From positions 1 through 21,700 of IMG/VR virus record IMGVR_UViG_3300032883_000049: 21,700 nucleotides of DNA; one strand, 5' to 3'. Made by a program: the position numbers and the translations under genes. The notes under the pieces are model-generated. The model saw only the letters and a list, made by a program, of their open reading frames with translations. It was not told where the DNA came from and did not search any database. Source of the stretch: a virus. Positions 12,658 to 21,242 of the stretch are shown piece after piece. Positions within the stretch are counted from its first letter, which is position 1; each line of letters starts with the position of its first letter.

Positions 12658-14969
12658 TACATCGGTCCTCCAGGCATGGGCGGCATATTAGGTTCGGACG
12701 CAGGTCCAGCGGGAGGAGTCTGAGTCCCACCTGGACCTGCGCCGTTTCCTGGCACTGCCGCTGCACCAGGACCAGCCCCAGGAGCACCAGGGGGCATGGG
12801 GGGAGGCATGGGCGTCATCGCCATCATGTGCTCAGTGATGTGATTCATGAAACGACCTTTGAGGTTCAAATCCATCTTGTCGAAGTCGCTCGTAAGCGCG
12901 TATTCCTTGTGTATCATCAGGTGAACCATGTGATTGTCGAGCATCGGATTAATGTCGGGATCCGTGTTTTCGTTCGTGAAGCGCCAGTTCTCACGCTGTG
13001 CGTACTTGATGTTCGAGTCCGTGTCACCCAAGAGAGCAGTCGAACCGAACTTCTCAAGAATCTGGTACTGAGTCTGCGGATTCATCGGATCGATGATTTT
13101 CATTGTGGCAAGATCCTGAATCATGGCTTGTTCACCCACGAGACTCTTGGGAACCCCACTACCAGCTTCCACAACGACATCGATCGCACCGGAGAGATCA
13201 GCTTTGCTGAATCGGGAAATCTCCCACGTGGAACCGGGACCCTGAATTTTATTGATCCGTTCCTCGTTGGCGAACTGCTGAAAGATCGTCAGAGCATCGC
13301 GGCAGACCTTTTCCCACTGAAGTTCGAATCTGTGAATGACTGGTGTGTAACGGGTGTTGGCTCTTTCGAGAAGTAACCTAAGAGCAGTTCCTGCGGTCAC
13401 ACCAGCAGGAGCGTTTCCCTTGAGAACATCCATCGTTCCCGCGAGAATGTCCATGTCGTTGTCAATTTTTTCCAACCAAGCGATGATCGAAGTTGGTACG
13501 TTGTCCCCTGGCACTCTCTCAGGTTTGAGCCGTGGATCCATAGCCCAGTTGCCTTCAAGGATCTGCCCAGGCTCACCCGTGATCTCAGTTACTCCCAGGT
13601 TTTTAGGGACGAGCCATACAGGATTGGCGCAACGTGTGATGATGAGTTGAATGAGGGACTCAAGTTTGTTCCGTTGCTCCTGCTTAGGAGCCACGTCATC
13701 CATAGGAGTTCGCCCGAAGATACGACCCGGAACTTGGTCGAACTGGATAATGTGCCAAGGCCAAATGGGTTTTCCTTCTCGCTCACGATAAGGGATTCCA
13801 TCGTTGACTTCTTTCTCGTTGAGGAGTTTGTCGTTAGCGTATACCGCTACGAGTCCTTCCGGGAAGTCCTTGCAAGGTCTCTTCCAGAGCATATCGACTG
13901 TAATGTTCTGGTCATCTCCAACGCTTCTACCCGAAGCGATTCCGGTGCCGTACATGGAGTTTCCAGCCGCGTATGCAATCGCTCTAAGCAGATTGAGACC
14001 AATAACACCTCCTGTGTTCGAGTTATTGTCTGCCTCAAGGTCTGGTTGGTCATAGAGTTCCTTGATTACTTCCACCGGATAACGGCGACGAATCAAAAGT
14101 TCCTGTACTTCCTCCATGCTCCGCGCTTCCAGATCGATGAAAACCTCAAAAGGACTGAAGACCTCAAGTTTCATTTTTCCGTTTGGAAGTTCTTCCCCTA
14201 CTTCTTGACCAGTCTCATCCACCGCATCTTGGACGTTTGGACTTCCACAGATTGGACAGGAATTCTCGCTCTTCTCCGTTTCCTCTTCTTCAGGAAGAAC
14301 TGGCGGGGCCCCAAGCGGTAACGGCATCGGCATCGAGGAACCCATGGCCCCGATGTTGGCTCCGTTACCGCCCCCCGTATCTGTGGCTATAGGTGCGTTG
14401 GTTTGAGGTTGTGTTGCAGTCGGTGTTGCAGGTAGAAGCGGCTTTGGACCTCCAGCCATGTCGGGCGCGAAGGTTTGCCCGCACTGCTGGCATTTCAAGT
14501 GCTGCACGAACGTCGTCCCGTGTTTAGGATCCTTGTCGTAGCAGGGATGCAAGATGACTGATCCGGTCAGAGTCAACCACGCCGAGCAAAGATTCCTGGC
14601 ATAGTCGCTGTCCATTTCCTTGAGGATCACATCGAAGTTTCGATCGGCTACCGCTGCTGAAGCAATGTCCTCGGGATTGTCACTTCCTGGACGCGCACGA
14701 ACATTCGGTTCCTTGGCAGACAGGACCTGCATGATCGTGGTAGCGATGCTGGCAAACTTGTTCGTGACGGGTCTAGGAACCCACTTCGCCACCTTGCGCG
14801 GACGCCACTTCCGCATCTGCGGAGAGTAGATTATCCATTGTATACCCAAGAAAAATAAGCAGTTCTGGAACCAAGCGCGTTCGTACGAGTAGCGTTCAGA
14901 CTGCGCCCGCTGCCGAGCCTTGTCGTATACCTTCCGAACCTCTTCGAGATTGTAGCCTTTTTTAGCCAT
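12657..14969 (-). CDS. portal protein with zinc-ribbon insertion
   Basis: A 770-residue portal: the dodecameric ring at one capsid vertex through which DNA enters. Early text RYSYERAWFQNCLFFLGIQW, then RPVTNKFASIATTIMQVLSA, and mid-protein FGRTPMDDVAPKQEQRNKLE with NAPAGVTAGTALRLLLERAN are typical of podovirus-like (P22-type) portals. At 160-163 and 238-241 lie CQQC and CPIC, flanking a Pro/Thr/Gly-rich segment of about 75 residues; this looks like a zinc ribbon with a disordered insert. The C-terminal 65 residues are Pro/Gly/Ala-rich and end in MPGGPM. The length is on the high side because of these two regions. It lies 42 bases after the glycosyltransferase gene at 15012-16043 and overlaps the next gene by one base. 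Confidence 0.9.
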   Translation of the reverse strand: MAKKGYNLEEVRKVYDKARQRAQSERYSYERAWFQNCLFFLGIQWIIYSPQMRKWRPRKVAKWVPRPVTNKFASIATTIMQVLSAKEPNVRARPGSDNPEDIASAAVADRNFDVILKEMDSDYARNLCSAWLTLTGSVILHPCYDKDPKHGTTFVQHLKCQQCGQTFAPDMAGGPKPLLPATPTATQPQTNAPIATDTGGGNGANIGAMGSSMPMPLPLGAPPVLPEEEETEKSENSCPICGSPNVQDAVDETGQEVGEELPNGKMKLEVFSPFEVFIDLEARSMEEVQELLIRRRYPVEVIKELYDQPDLEADNNSNTGGVIGLNLLRAIAYAAGNSMYGTGIASGRSVGDDQNITVDMLWKRPCKDFPEGLVAVYANDKLLNEKEVNDGIPYREREGKPIWPWHIIQFDQVPGRIFGRTPMDDVAPKQEQRNKLESLIQLIITRCANPVWLVPKNLGVTEITGEPGQILEGNWAMDPRLKPERVPGDNVPTSIIAWLEKIDNDMDILAGTMDVLKGNAPAGVTAGTALRLLLERANTRYTPVIHRFELQWEKVCRDALTIFQQFANEERINKIQGPGSTWEISRFSKADLSGAIDVVVEAGSGVPKSLVGEQAMIQDLATMKIIDPMNPQTQYQILEKFGSTALLGDTDSNIKYAQRENWRFTNENTDPDINPMLDNHMVHLMIHKEYALTSDFDKMDLNLKGRFMNHITEHMMAMTPMPPPMPPGAPGAGPGAAAVPGNGAGPGGTQTPPAGPASEPNMPPMPGGPM

Positions 14970-15011
14970 GCGTTAGCGTTACCACATTTCCAGAAGCAAG
15001 CAAGCGCAGAT

Positions 15012-16043
15012 TTACCCTACCTTGCTTCCAGCCACGATGCCTGCGGTCATTGCACCGGGACGTTTGGGTTCTCCTATGACAACCTCATCGACGACGGCGG
15101 TCTTCGGATCGAATACAGGGAAACCGATTGTCTGTGTGGCCGCTTCCTTGCCCTTGATGTATCCCCGGTTGATCGCAGAGTTGATGTCCAGGAGGTTTAC
15201 CAGCTTGAAATGCGAGCATCCCACACGCGTGTCAGCCCACACCGAGAAACCCATCTCCTTCGCCTTCCAGGAGAAATAGTGATCTTCCGTGAGCAGGATT
15301 TCCCGCGACGGCTTGTAGAGGAACCGGAACCAGGGCCGCTGCATCTGTTCGATGACGTGCCGAGAGATCATCAAGCAGGCAGCTCCAACGGAGTCCACCT
15401 CCAAGAGCTTCGGTTCTCCGATGACGCCTTTGTGAGCCCGGAAGACAAAGGGATCGAGACCGGTGTTTTTGCATCGACACTTCATGCCAGAAAGGATCCC
15501 GGTCTTCGGATCGCAGAACGCCTCGTAGAGTTCCCGCAACGGATTCCAACGGCAGAGACCATTGTTAAGAACGGAGTACTGAGTGGGATCATGAACCGTT
15601 CCATCGGCCAAGTACTTGCTCACACAGACGCACTGTTCGCACTCTGACCGCTCCCAGGTGGACGGCAGTAGTTCTCCCTTGATCCAGCAGAAGACGAGTC
15701 CGGAAATGATGTCCTTCCCTTCCAGAGTCATGTTCATCGCGGTAGGAGGCACGTCAACGTCGTCGTCGATCATCCAAAGGTAGTCGCAGTTGGTCTGGAG
15801 AAAGATCTCGCACAGACAGTTCCGGGCGTGGTCAATGTGGCGCACTTCCGAAATGAAGTGGAACCAGGGATCGAACTCCTTGACCTGAGCGAGAATGAAG
15901 AGCTTGTTGACGAGTGCCGTGTTGATGCTCGTCATGTTCGGTAGGCCGATGAAGATCTTGGGTCGGCCAGTAGGCCGGTTGATGGATCGTGCCTGATCAT
16001 TCAATGCTTGTTGGACTTCAGGTGGTAGAGTGATTTCGCTCAA
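15012..16043 (-). CDS. GT-A glycosyltransferase with Cys-rich insert
   Basis: A 343-residue cytoplasmic glycosyltransferase. KIFIGLPNMTSINTALVNKL opens the nucleotide-sugar fold; CDYLWMIDDDVDVPP (about 86-100) carries the DDD metal site; EDHYFSWKAKEMGFSVWADT near 263 is the acceptor-side block. Between them are CEQCVC and later CRC motifs, a possible metal-binding insert not needed for the fold. The start is a TTG at 16043, forming a TTGA overlap with the upstream stop, with GGAGG nine to ten bases before it. This protein type is common in environmental phages, where targets are unknown. With its neighbours it forms the sugar-modification island. Confidence 0.85.
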   Translation of the reverse strand: MSEITLPPEVQQALNDQARSINRPTGRPKIFIGLPNMTSINTALVNKLFILAQVKEFDPWFHFISEVRHIDHARNCLCEIFLQTNCDYLWMIDDDVDVPPTAMNMTLEGKDIISGLVFCWIKGELLPSTWERSECEQCVCVSKYLADGTVHDPTQYSVLNNGLCRWNPLRELYEAFCDPKTGILSGMKCRCKNTGLDPFVFRAHKGVIGEPKLLEVDSVGAACLMISRHVIEQMQRPWFRFLYKPSREILLTEDHYFSWKAKEMGFSVWADTRVGCSHFKLVNLLDINSAINRGYIKGKEAATQTIGFPVFDPKTAVVDEVVIGEPKRPGAMTAGIVAGSKVG

Positions 16044-16435
16044 GATTGAAGTTCCTCCAGTGCTTGTTCTTCGTCATAGGATGCACCGTCGCCAAAGATG
16101 TCCATCTGGCGCTCCTTGAGTTTTTCCTGTTCCTCCATGGTCGCAGGACTATCGGGAGTCAGCACTAGCTTCGCCGTCCGCATCAACAGAGCGTTGATCG
16201 CAGCCTCCGCACGCTTGCGCTCGTGCTCGACATCCCCGTGAAGTACGTTTATACACTCCTGAGCCCGGTGATTGTCTAACACCAATTCCTCACGGAGCCT
16301 TTCGATTTCCAATTCCGCACGCCTACGCTCTTCCTCAACTGCTTTTGTCAGAAGATCAATCTGCCGATTCAGATCAGCGATGCGAAACTCCTGCAGTTTG
16401 ATTTCCCTGTCGGTGGTAAACTTCATTCCAAACAT
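16040..16435 (-). CDS. coiled-coil protein
   Basis: A 131-residue protein; residues about 10-85 form one continuous coiled coil with a strong heptad pattern and Glu/Arg content (LNRQIDLLTKAVEEERRRAE, then LEIERLREELVLD). After that comes a short acidic tail with an EEQEKLKERQMDIFGD segment. No enzyme motif. The ATG at 16435 follows AAAGGAG by nine bases. It lies between two sugar-modifying enzymes, so it might hold enzymes together, or be a virion fibre piece; both are inference. Confidence 0.65.
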   Translation of the reverse strand: MFGMKFTTDREIKLQEFRIADLNRQIDLLTKAVEEERRRAELEIERLREELVLDNHRAQECINVLHGDVEHERKRAEAAINALLMRTAKLVLTPDSPATMEEQEKLKERQMDIFGDGASYDEEQALEELQS

Positions 16436-16436
16436 T

Positions 16437-17042
16437 TCATGCGCTCCTTTTGATTACTACGATAAAGTCAAAAGAGACGAGGATCGAATCAATCGTGTTT
16501 TCAGGGAAGATGGATCTCACATGAATCTCATCGATTAAATCTTTGACCATACCAGCTATCCCGGCCATATGACCCGATCCAGAATATTGTGAACCTTCCC
16601 ACGGACCTTCTTGATAGGAAACCCCCCAATCCTCTATGAAGTAAATGCCACCATTCTTGAGATGATTTCGAAACAGATGAACGAAAGATGCGCGAGTCAA
16701 ACTACCGACATGACTGCAGTCATCAATGATAACGTCAAAACCATCGGAAGCATGGCGCAGAGCAATCTCAGAAAGAAGCACGGTGTTCGCCTGATCGCAC
16801 TTGTAGGATGTGATCCTGTCCGAAAATTGCTGAGGAACAACATAATGGTTAGTGTCAATTCCCACTATTGCGGCATTTGGGAATAACTCTCTCCAAACAT
16901 TCAGGGATCCACCTTGAAAGATTCCCAGTTCTAGGACCGATGTTACCTTTTCTCGTATAGGCACTAGGATTTGCTCATATCTAACCCGCATCGTTTCCGG
17001 TTTGCGAGCATCATACTTTCGGACTAGATCATCTATAAGCAA
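16437..17042 (-). CDS. class I SAM-dependent methyltransferase (sugar O-methyltransferase-like)
   Basis: A 201-residue protein from a TTG at 17042, which follows GAAGGAGG by seven bases; an ATG at 17075 (11 residues more) has no ribosome site and overlaps the upstream gene by 43 bases. SVLELGIFQGGSLNVWRELF (about 35-54) is motif I, IVGIDTNH holds the ribose-binding Asp, FDVIIDDCSHVGSLTRASFV (102-121) and GGIYFIEDWG (131-140) match the metal-dependent sugar O-methyltransferases of macrolide and glycan pathways (demethylmacrocin/MycE-like group). It probably methylates a sugar made or placed by the neighbouring glycosyltransferases. The substrate is not known. Confidence 0.8.
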   Translation of the reverse strand: MLIDDLVRKYDARKPETMRVRYEQILVPIREKVTSVLELGIFQGGSLNVWRELFPNAAIVGIDTNHYVVPQQFSDRITSYKCDQANTVLLSEIALRHASDGFDVIIDDCSHVGSLTRASFVHLFRNHLKNGGIYFIEDWGVSYQEGPWEGSQYSGSGHMAGIAGMVKDLIDEIHVRSIFPENTIDSILVSFDFIVVIKRSA

Positions 17043-17845
17043 GGTCTGGCCTCCTTCAGCTTTTCGTCGTACCATGAGAGCCCATAGTAGGCACCCCAGT
17101 TCGGATTCGTATGGATCCCCCAGTTGTGGGCCTTATCGTTGGCCGACAACCGATTCCACACGCGATCGTGGCGCTCGATCACGTGTTCCCTTCCCAGGTA
17201 CTTGTAGTGCAGCATCATGAACTCGGGATCGCTTTCCAACACTCGATATTGCTCTCTTACTTCAGGTGGAGATGTGAGAACCTTCTGACCTGCCATCTGG
17301 AACTCACGGAAGTTCACACTTCCATCGTCACCAGTGAGAGTGAACCCATGGAGTCCAATGCCAATCGTGATGTCGATCTCGGGACGGAAGATCACTCGAT
17401 CGTACATGGGATCACGGATCCCAGTCCTCACGTAGGAAGTCATCTGACCAGGGCCTTGCGGACGCTCCTTTGAGAACATATTCCAGCCATGAGTGACGAC
17501 GGCAGAAAAGTGAGACGCCTTCAGTTCTCCTAGCCGTGCGAGTAGATTCGGATGGTAGTGGAACTCGTCAGAGTCTCCCACAAGGCACCAGTCAGCCAGC
17601 CCCCGACTGTGGATCTTGTACTCGTTCGAGCGCATGGCCTGCAGTTTCAGTTGATCCAACCCAGTAAAACCAGGATCCTTGATCTCCACCAGCGGCGCCA
17701 TACTCTCAAGAAACTCCCGTGTTCCATCCGTACTGTCATCGTCATAGACGAAGATCTTGGAAGCGAACTGAGCGTAATGACGCACGAAGAATTGGATCAT
17801 GTAGAGGTCGTTATACGTGCTGGTGTAGACGTGGAGGATTGTCAT
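17033..17845 (-). CDS. glycosyltransferase family 2-type (Glyco_tranf_2_4-like)
   Basis: A 270-residue protein. HVYTSTYNDLYMIQFFVRHY (5-24), the DDDSTDGT turn (35-42) and DWCLVGDSDEFHYHP (85-99) fit the family of distant GT2/GT92-like enzymes in which DSDEF is the metal-binding site. The C-terminal half carries YKYLGREHVIERHDRVWNRL, a conserved acceptor-side stretch, and HNWGIHTN. It overlaps the previous gene by 4 bases and the next by 10. It acts in the cytoplasm on an unknown acceptor. Confidence 0.85.
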   Translation of the reverse strand: MTILHVYTSTYNDLYMIQFFVRHYAQFASKIFVYDDDSTDGTREFLESMAPLVEIKDPGFTGLDQLKLQAMRSNEYKIHSRGLADWCLVGDSDEFHYHPNLLARLGELKASHFSAVVTHGWNMFSKERPQGPGQMTSYVRTGIRDPMYDRVIFRPEIDITIGIGLHGFTLTGDDGSVNFREFQMAGQKVLTSPPEVREQYRVLESDPEFMMLHYKYLGREHVIERHDRVWNRLSANDKAHNWGIHTNPNWGAYYGLSWYDEKLKEARPCL

Positions 17846-18765
17846 TCGAAGTACCTCCGATACATCTCCCAGACCACACGCGCCTTGAACGGGAAAGTGT
17901 TCTCCATGGCCTTCTCGACACCGTACTGAGCTAGATCTTTGAGGAATTGGTACGTGTTCCGGTAGCCCCAGATTTCGTCTTCCAGGTCTTTCAGGAGCGA
18001 TTCCAGACTGCGAACCTGCTCATGGCGCACCGTGGCTTCGCAATAGACCGAAGAGTTGGGATGAAGCGCCTGAAACACGTAGCTGGCCCAGATGTCCTCC
18101 AACCTGCCAATGAAGGCAAACGGACAGTAGTCCATCGCATATTTCGCGGCGAACATCGTGTTCTGACTGTTCATCGGCATGAACAGAGATCCGCAGAAAG
18201 GACTAAAGTTCTGGCCGATGCGAATGTCAGGTCTTAGTGCCAATCTCATAAGAGCATCGATGTCGGGATCACAATCCCACAGATTTGCCTGCATCAGCAC
18301 TTCGACGTTTCTGGTGAGATAGCGTCTGGACCACTCCTGATTCCTGAGTTCAATCGGGAATCCACGATGCCACAGTCTTATGTCGAATAGATGGACCGGC
18401 TCGTATATTTTCTCAGGCTTCACATGGGCTCCGATTGTCGTACCAATGTGGCATTTCTTTCCCCAGTTATCATAGGGGAAATTGTCATCGTCGATCGTCG
18501 CAATGACATCAGCCCCAGCCCGATACGCCATGATGATGGCGATCATGCGTCCCCTGGCCGTGCTGTCAGGACCGATGAGATTGCAGAGATCAGGAAACCC
18601 TTTCTGCTGCGCTTCCCAGTCAACGTACAGCCCCCGCTTGAGCGGATACTCCTTAGGACTCTTGCGATCCCCAGTAACGATCAGCGACCAATCCTCCATG
18701 GCATCATACTGTTCAATGGCTTTCGTTGGCGGCAGGATCGTTGTAGTGATGATGAACTTCTTCAT
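17842..18765 (-). CDS. STELLO/DUF288-like glycosyltransferase
   Basis: A 307-residue protein starting MKKFIITTTILPPTKAI on a 4-base ATGA overlap with the radical SAM gene; a longer reading from upstream has no support. The opening 'IITTTI.PPT.AI', DWSLIVTGDRKSP near 25-37 and ADVIATIDDDNFPYDNWG (85-102, DDD metal site) are marks of the STELLO-like glycosyltransferases, related to the reversibly glycosylated polypeptide (GT75) group. Later comes RPDIRIGQNFSPFCGSLFMP and a region with FIGRLEDIWASYVFQAL. It is likely to bind UDP-sugar. Phages carry this family in environmental genomes; the acceptor is not known. Confidence 0.8.
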   Translation of the reverse strand: MKKFIITTTILPPTKAIEQYDAMEDWSLIVTGDRKSPKEYPLKRGLYVDWEAQQKGFPDLCNLIGPDSTARGRMIAIIMAYRAGADVIATIDDDNFPYDNWGKKCHIGTTIGAHVKPEKIYEPVHLFDIRLWHRGFPIELRNQEWSRRYLTRNVEVLMQANLWDCDPDIDALMRLALRPDIRIGQNFSPFCGSLFMPMNSQNTMFAAKYAMDYCPFAFIGRLEDIWASYVFQALHPNSSVYCEATVRHEQVRSLESLLKDLEDEIWGYRNTYQFLKDLAQYGVEKAMENTFPFKARVVWEMYRRYFE

Positions 18766-19772
18766 AGGAAATAGCCTCTCTTCCCCTTTTCGAAATCCTG
18801 TACTGCTTGATCGTGAAGGACGAATTTGCAATCCACGAGATTACAAGCTTCCCGTTTGATCTGTCGGATCTTCTCTCGATGTTCAGCGGACATCCAGATT
18901 TCCCGAAACGGTTTCTCGAATATGTTTCCGATCCGGTGAGAATCCCATCGGTAGTAGTAGAAACAGCAGATGTAGATGTTCCCCTGCCAATCCATGACGG
19001 TGTGCAGAGGATTCAACCAGCACTGAGGAACCTTCTCGAAAGGAATGGGAATGATCCAAGAACTAACAAGATCATCAGCCCTGGCAATGTGAATCTGATC
19101 CCGCAGGAAGTTTGCCTCAACTCTCTTGTCGTATTGAGTCAGTTCCTCCGGTTCATGCCTCAGCGCCTTGAACGTCACACGATCTACTTTAAGCGTCCTT
19201 CCCAAAACGATTCCAGCCGCATAGTGCTCCCTACCCCGGAGACTGTCACCTACGGAAAACTTGATCGTAACCTCACAGTCAGAGTTTGTTCGGTCTCGTT
19301 CAGCCACCAGATGTTTTATGGACGCTAGAACATCGTACCAATGAGATTGAGGCACCCCCTTGTACTCGGAGTAGTCCTCTGGGTTGGTAGCCTCCAGAGA
19401 GATCCGGCAGTAAGTTCCCTTCAGAATCTCAGCAGTCATCTTGTCGATGCCTGTACCATTCGTGAGCAGGCCAAACGTCGCACCCCTGGAGACAATGTAT
19501 TCCATGTGATCTCGAAGGTACGGAAGCAAGGTGGGCTCTCCGCCACCCGCAAAATCGAACGCCTTGACCCCGACATCCAGAAACGTGTTGATCGCTTCCT
19601 TGTGTCGTTCTTCGTCCATCATGTTCGGCGTATGGAGATCACGATAGGCACATCCAAGGCAGTTTTGGTTGCAGACATCACAAGTGTGAAAGTCCACAAA
19701 GCGGGGCCAAACACGAAGACCACTTCTTATTGCAGCAATGTCGTCGTATCGGTGGATAACGTTCGTGAGCAT
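18762..19772 (-). CDS. radical SAM protein with SPASM/twitch-like C-terminus
   Basis: A 336-residue protein. The CNQNCLGC motif (C34, C38, C41; CX3CX2C) holds the 4Fe-4S cluster that splits S-adenosylmethionine; FDFAGGGEPTLLP (72-84) is the GGE motif that binds it; GLLTNGTGI (101-109) and RISLEATNPEDYSEYKG complete the barrel. Four or five Cys in the C-terminal part (C251, C269, C270, C310, C315) around WQGNIYICC and HRIGNIFEKPFREIW resemble a SPASM or twitch domain holding an auxiliary cluster. Such proteins modify peptides, sugars or proteins by radical chemistry. It starts on a one-base TAATG overlap with the methyltransferase and is followed directly by the STELLO-like enzyme. The substrate is unknown. 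Confidence 0.88.
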   Translation of the reverse strand: MLTNVIHRYDDIAAIRSGLRVWPRFVDFHTCDVCNQNCLGCAYRDLHTPNMMDEERHKEAINTFLDVGVKAFDFAGGGEPTLLPYLRDHMEYIVSRGATFGLLTNGTGIDKMTAEILKGTYCRISLEATNPEDYSEYKGVPQSHWYDVLASIKHLVAERDRTNSDCEVTIKFSVGDSLRGREHYAAGIVLGRTLKVDRVTFKALRHEPEELTQYDKRVEANFLRDQIHIARADDLVSSWIIPIPFEKVPQCWLNPLHTVMDWQGNIYICCFYYYRWDSHRIGNIFEKPFREIWMSAEHREKIRQIKREACNLVDCKFVLHDQAVQDFEKGKRGYFL

Positions 19773-20251
19773 TACTTCACCGCCTCCAGAATGATTATGA
19801 GTTTGGGTCCGTCCTGAGTTTCCTGTACGTGCTCACTGACAACCTTGAATACCGCCGTGATGCCATAGGATGCCGCAAATCGTTCCCTATAGGGATTTCC
19901 CTTCTCGAAGTACCAGAACGAATGCCGGTTCCAGAACGATACGTGCGTGGGATCCTGAAAAGCACCACGACCGTCGGTTGTGGGGACGTGTATTTCCATG
20001 ATTCCCCCGGATTTCAGAACCCTGTGGGCTTCGTTCATCGTGTGGATCTTGTCGGGGAGATGTTCGATGATGTCTTTGGCGAGGATGTAATCGGCCATGT
20101 TATTCAGAGCCCAGGTCCATGGTTCCCTCAAATCCATGCAAAAGAAGTTAGGATTGTTCTCTTCATCATCAAACGGAAAAATGTCTACGTTTAGATAATC
20201 TTTCTTGAGGTCATCTCCCGATCCTAGGTTAACCCAGAGTTTTTCAGTCAT
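19772..20251 (-). CDS. class I SAM-dependent methyltransferase (Methyltransf_11-like)
   Basis: A 159-residue protein. I start it at the ATG at 20251 (MTEKLWVNLGSGDD), which overlaps the terminase stop by 8 bases with GAGGA before it. WVNLGSGDD (6-14) is a shortened motif I, LNVDIFP (20-26) the acidic loop, ILAKDIIEHLPDKIHTMNEA (56-75) and HRVLKSGGIMEIHVP (76-90) are motifs of the 'D.LEHL.....  VLK.GG' methyltransferase group found with glycan genes. DPTHVSFWNRHSFWYFE (100-116) is a family-typical block. The usual length is 150-220, so it is complete. It probably acts with the sugar island; the target is unknown. Confidence 0.8.
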   Translation of the reverse strand: MTEKLWVNLGSGDDLKKDYLNVDIFPFDDEENNPNFFCMDLREPWTWALNNMADYILAKDIIEHLPDKIHTMNEAHRVLKSGGIMEIHVPTTDGRGAFQDPTHVSFWNRHSFWYFEKGNPYRERFAASYGITAVFKVVSEHVQETQDGPKLIIILEAVK

Positions 20252-21242
20252 AGTCCTCACCCGCTTCGTTGTCAAACTCTCCCAGTGAAGATCCGTTGCT
20301 CGACTCCTCATCGAAGTGTCTTGCCACAGACTTCCACTCGTTGTAACTGACAGGATCCTCCTGTTTCAACTTATCCATTTTCCGATCTTCAGGTTTCCCA
20401 GGAGCCATAAAGAACATCGTCATAAACATCTTGAAGTCATCGAATGAGTGATTGTCCTTGTCAACGATGCTCTCTTTGATGTTCCGACTCTCCTGCATCG
20501 TTCCTGACCAGTCAGAGTACCGAAGCTTCGAGAACTCCCATATCCATAGCGGACAGGTAGAGAACACGCGTAATCTCGGTTTGAACTCCCACTTATCAGG
20601 TTTCTTCTCGGGAAGGAACCACAGTTCCCCGTTGATCTTCTCTGCTACAGTGATGTCGCCACCTGCCTTCCCCGGTGCAAACACGATTTGTTCTGGATTG
20701 GACAACTCAAAAAACAGTTGTGCAATCGATTTAAGTTCGTTGCCGTCATCTGTCTGTTGGGTCTTAGCCCATATAGAGGGGTCGGCAATTGGCATATAGG
20801 ACAAGCGATTCCAAAACGGACAAGATCGTATGGCACGGGCAATCTGTCGGTACCCCATGCCCTTGCGGTAGTACTCCCACACAACCCACACGTCGCCGTC
20901 ATGATCAATTGCGTAGATGTGGAATGAACTCGGGTTACGGTGTCCATAATCGAAGGATCCATAAAGACTCCAAGAATTAGGAACTTCAAACGGTGGCACA
21001 ACGATCTTTGTCTTGAACAGTTCGAACTGAGGAAAGCAGAGTTCTCCTCCGGCAGCATCCCAGTCGATCTCCATCTCACCGCGCCATTGAGCGCTGGCAA
21101 GACCACCAGGGATACCCTCTGCCTCACGATCACGCCAGATGATTCCCGTAGGAGTGTCAGGATCCTTGTCGGGATCGGCAGAGTAGTGCACCCTGATCAC
21201 ATGGAAGCCGGGTTCGGAACGATAATGAGTTATGCCCTTCAT
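20244..21242 (-). CDS. terL: terminase large subunit, nuclease half only
   Basis: A 332-residue protein. It carries the RNase H-like nuclease domain of TerL, which cuts concatemeric phage DNA at packaging: YGSFDYGHRNPSSF (first Asp, about 93-106), MPIADPSIWAKTQ (second Asp), and HSFDDFKMFMTMFF (third Asp). The first ~70 residues (FHVIRVHYSADPDKDPDTP, then WRGEMEIDWDAAGGELCFP) match the linker that normally follows the ATPase domain. No Walker A or B motif is present, so the ATPase half must be in another ORF beyond 21700, either as a natural two-gene TerL or because the gene is interrupted. The ATG overlaps the stop of the ORF at 21239-21568 by 4 bases. The same frame stays open 30 bases upstream, to a TAA. 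Confidence 0.8.
   Translation of the reverse strand: MKGITHYRSEPGFHVIRVHYSADPDKDPDTPTGIIWRDREAEGIPGGLASAQWRGEMEIDWDAAGGELCFPQFELFKTKIVVPPFEVPNSWSLYGSFDYGHRNPSSFHIYAIDHDGDVWVVWEYYRKGMGYRQIARAIRSCPFWNRLSYMPIADPSIWAKTQQTDDGNELKSIAQLFFELSNPEQIVFAPGKAGGDITVAEKINGELWFLPEKKPDKWEFKPRLRVFSTCPLWIWEFSKLRYSDWSGTMQESRNIKESIVDKDNHSFDDFKMFMTMFFMAPGKPEDRKMDKLKQEDPVSYNEWKSVARHFDEESSNGSSLGEFDNEAGEDYD

Noticed and set aside
12618-13376. Plus-strand ORF of 252 codons
   Set aside because: Antisense shadow of the portal gene; composition is His/Arg/Val-rich without domain features.
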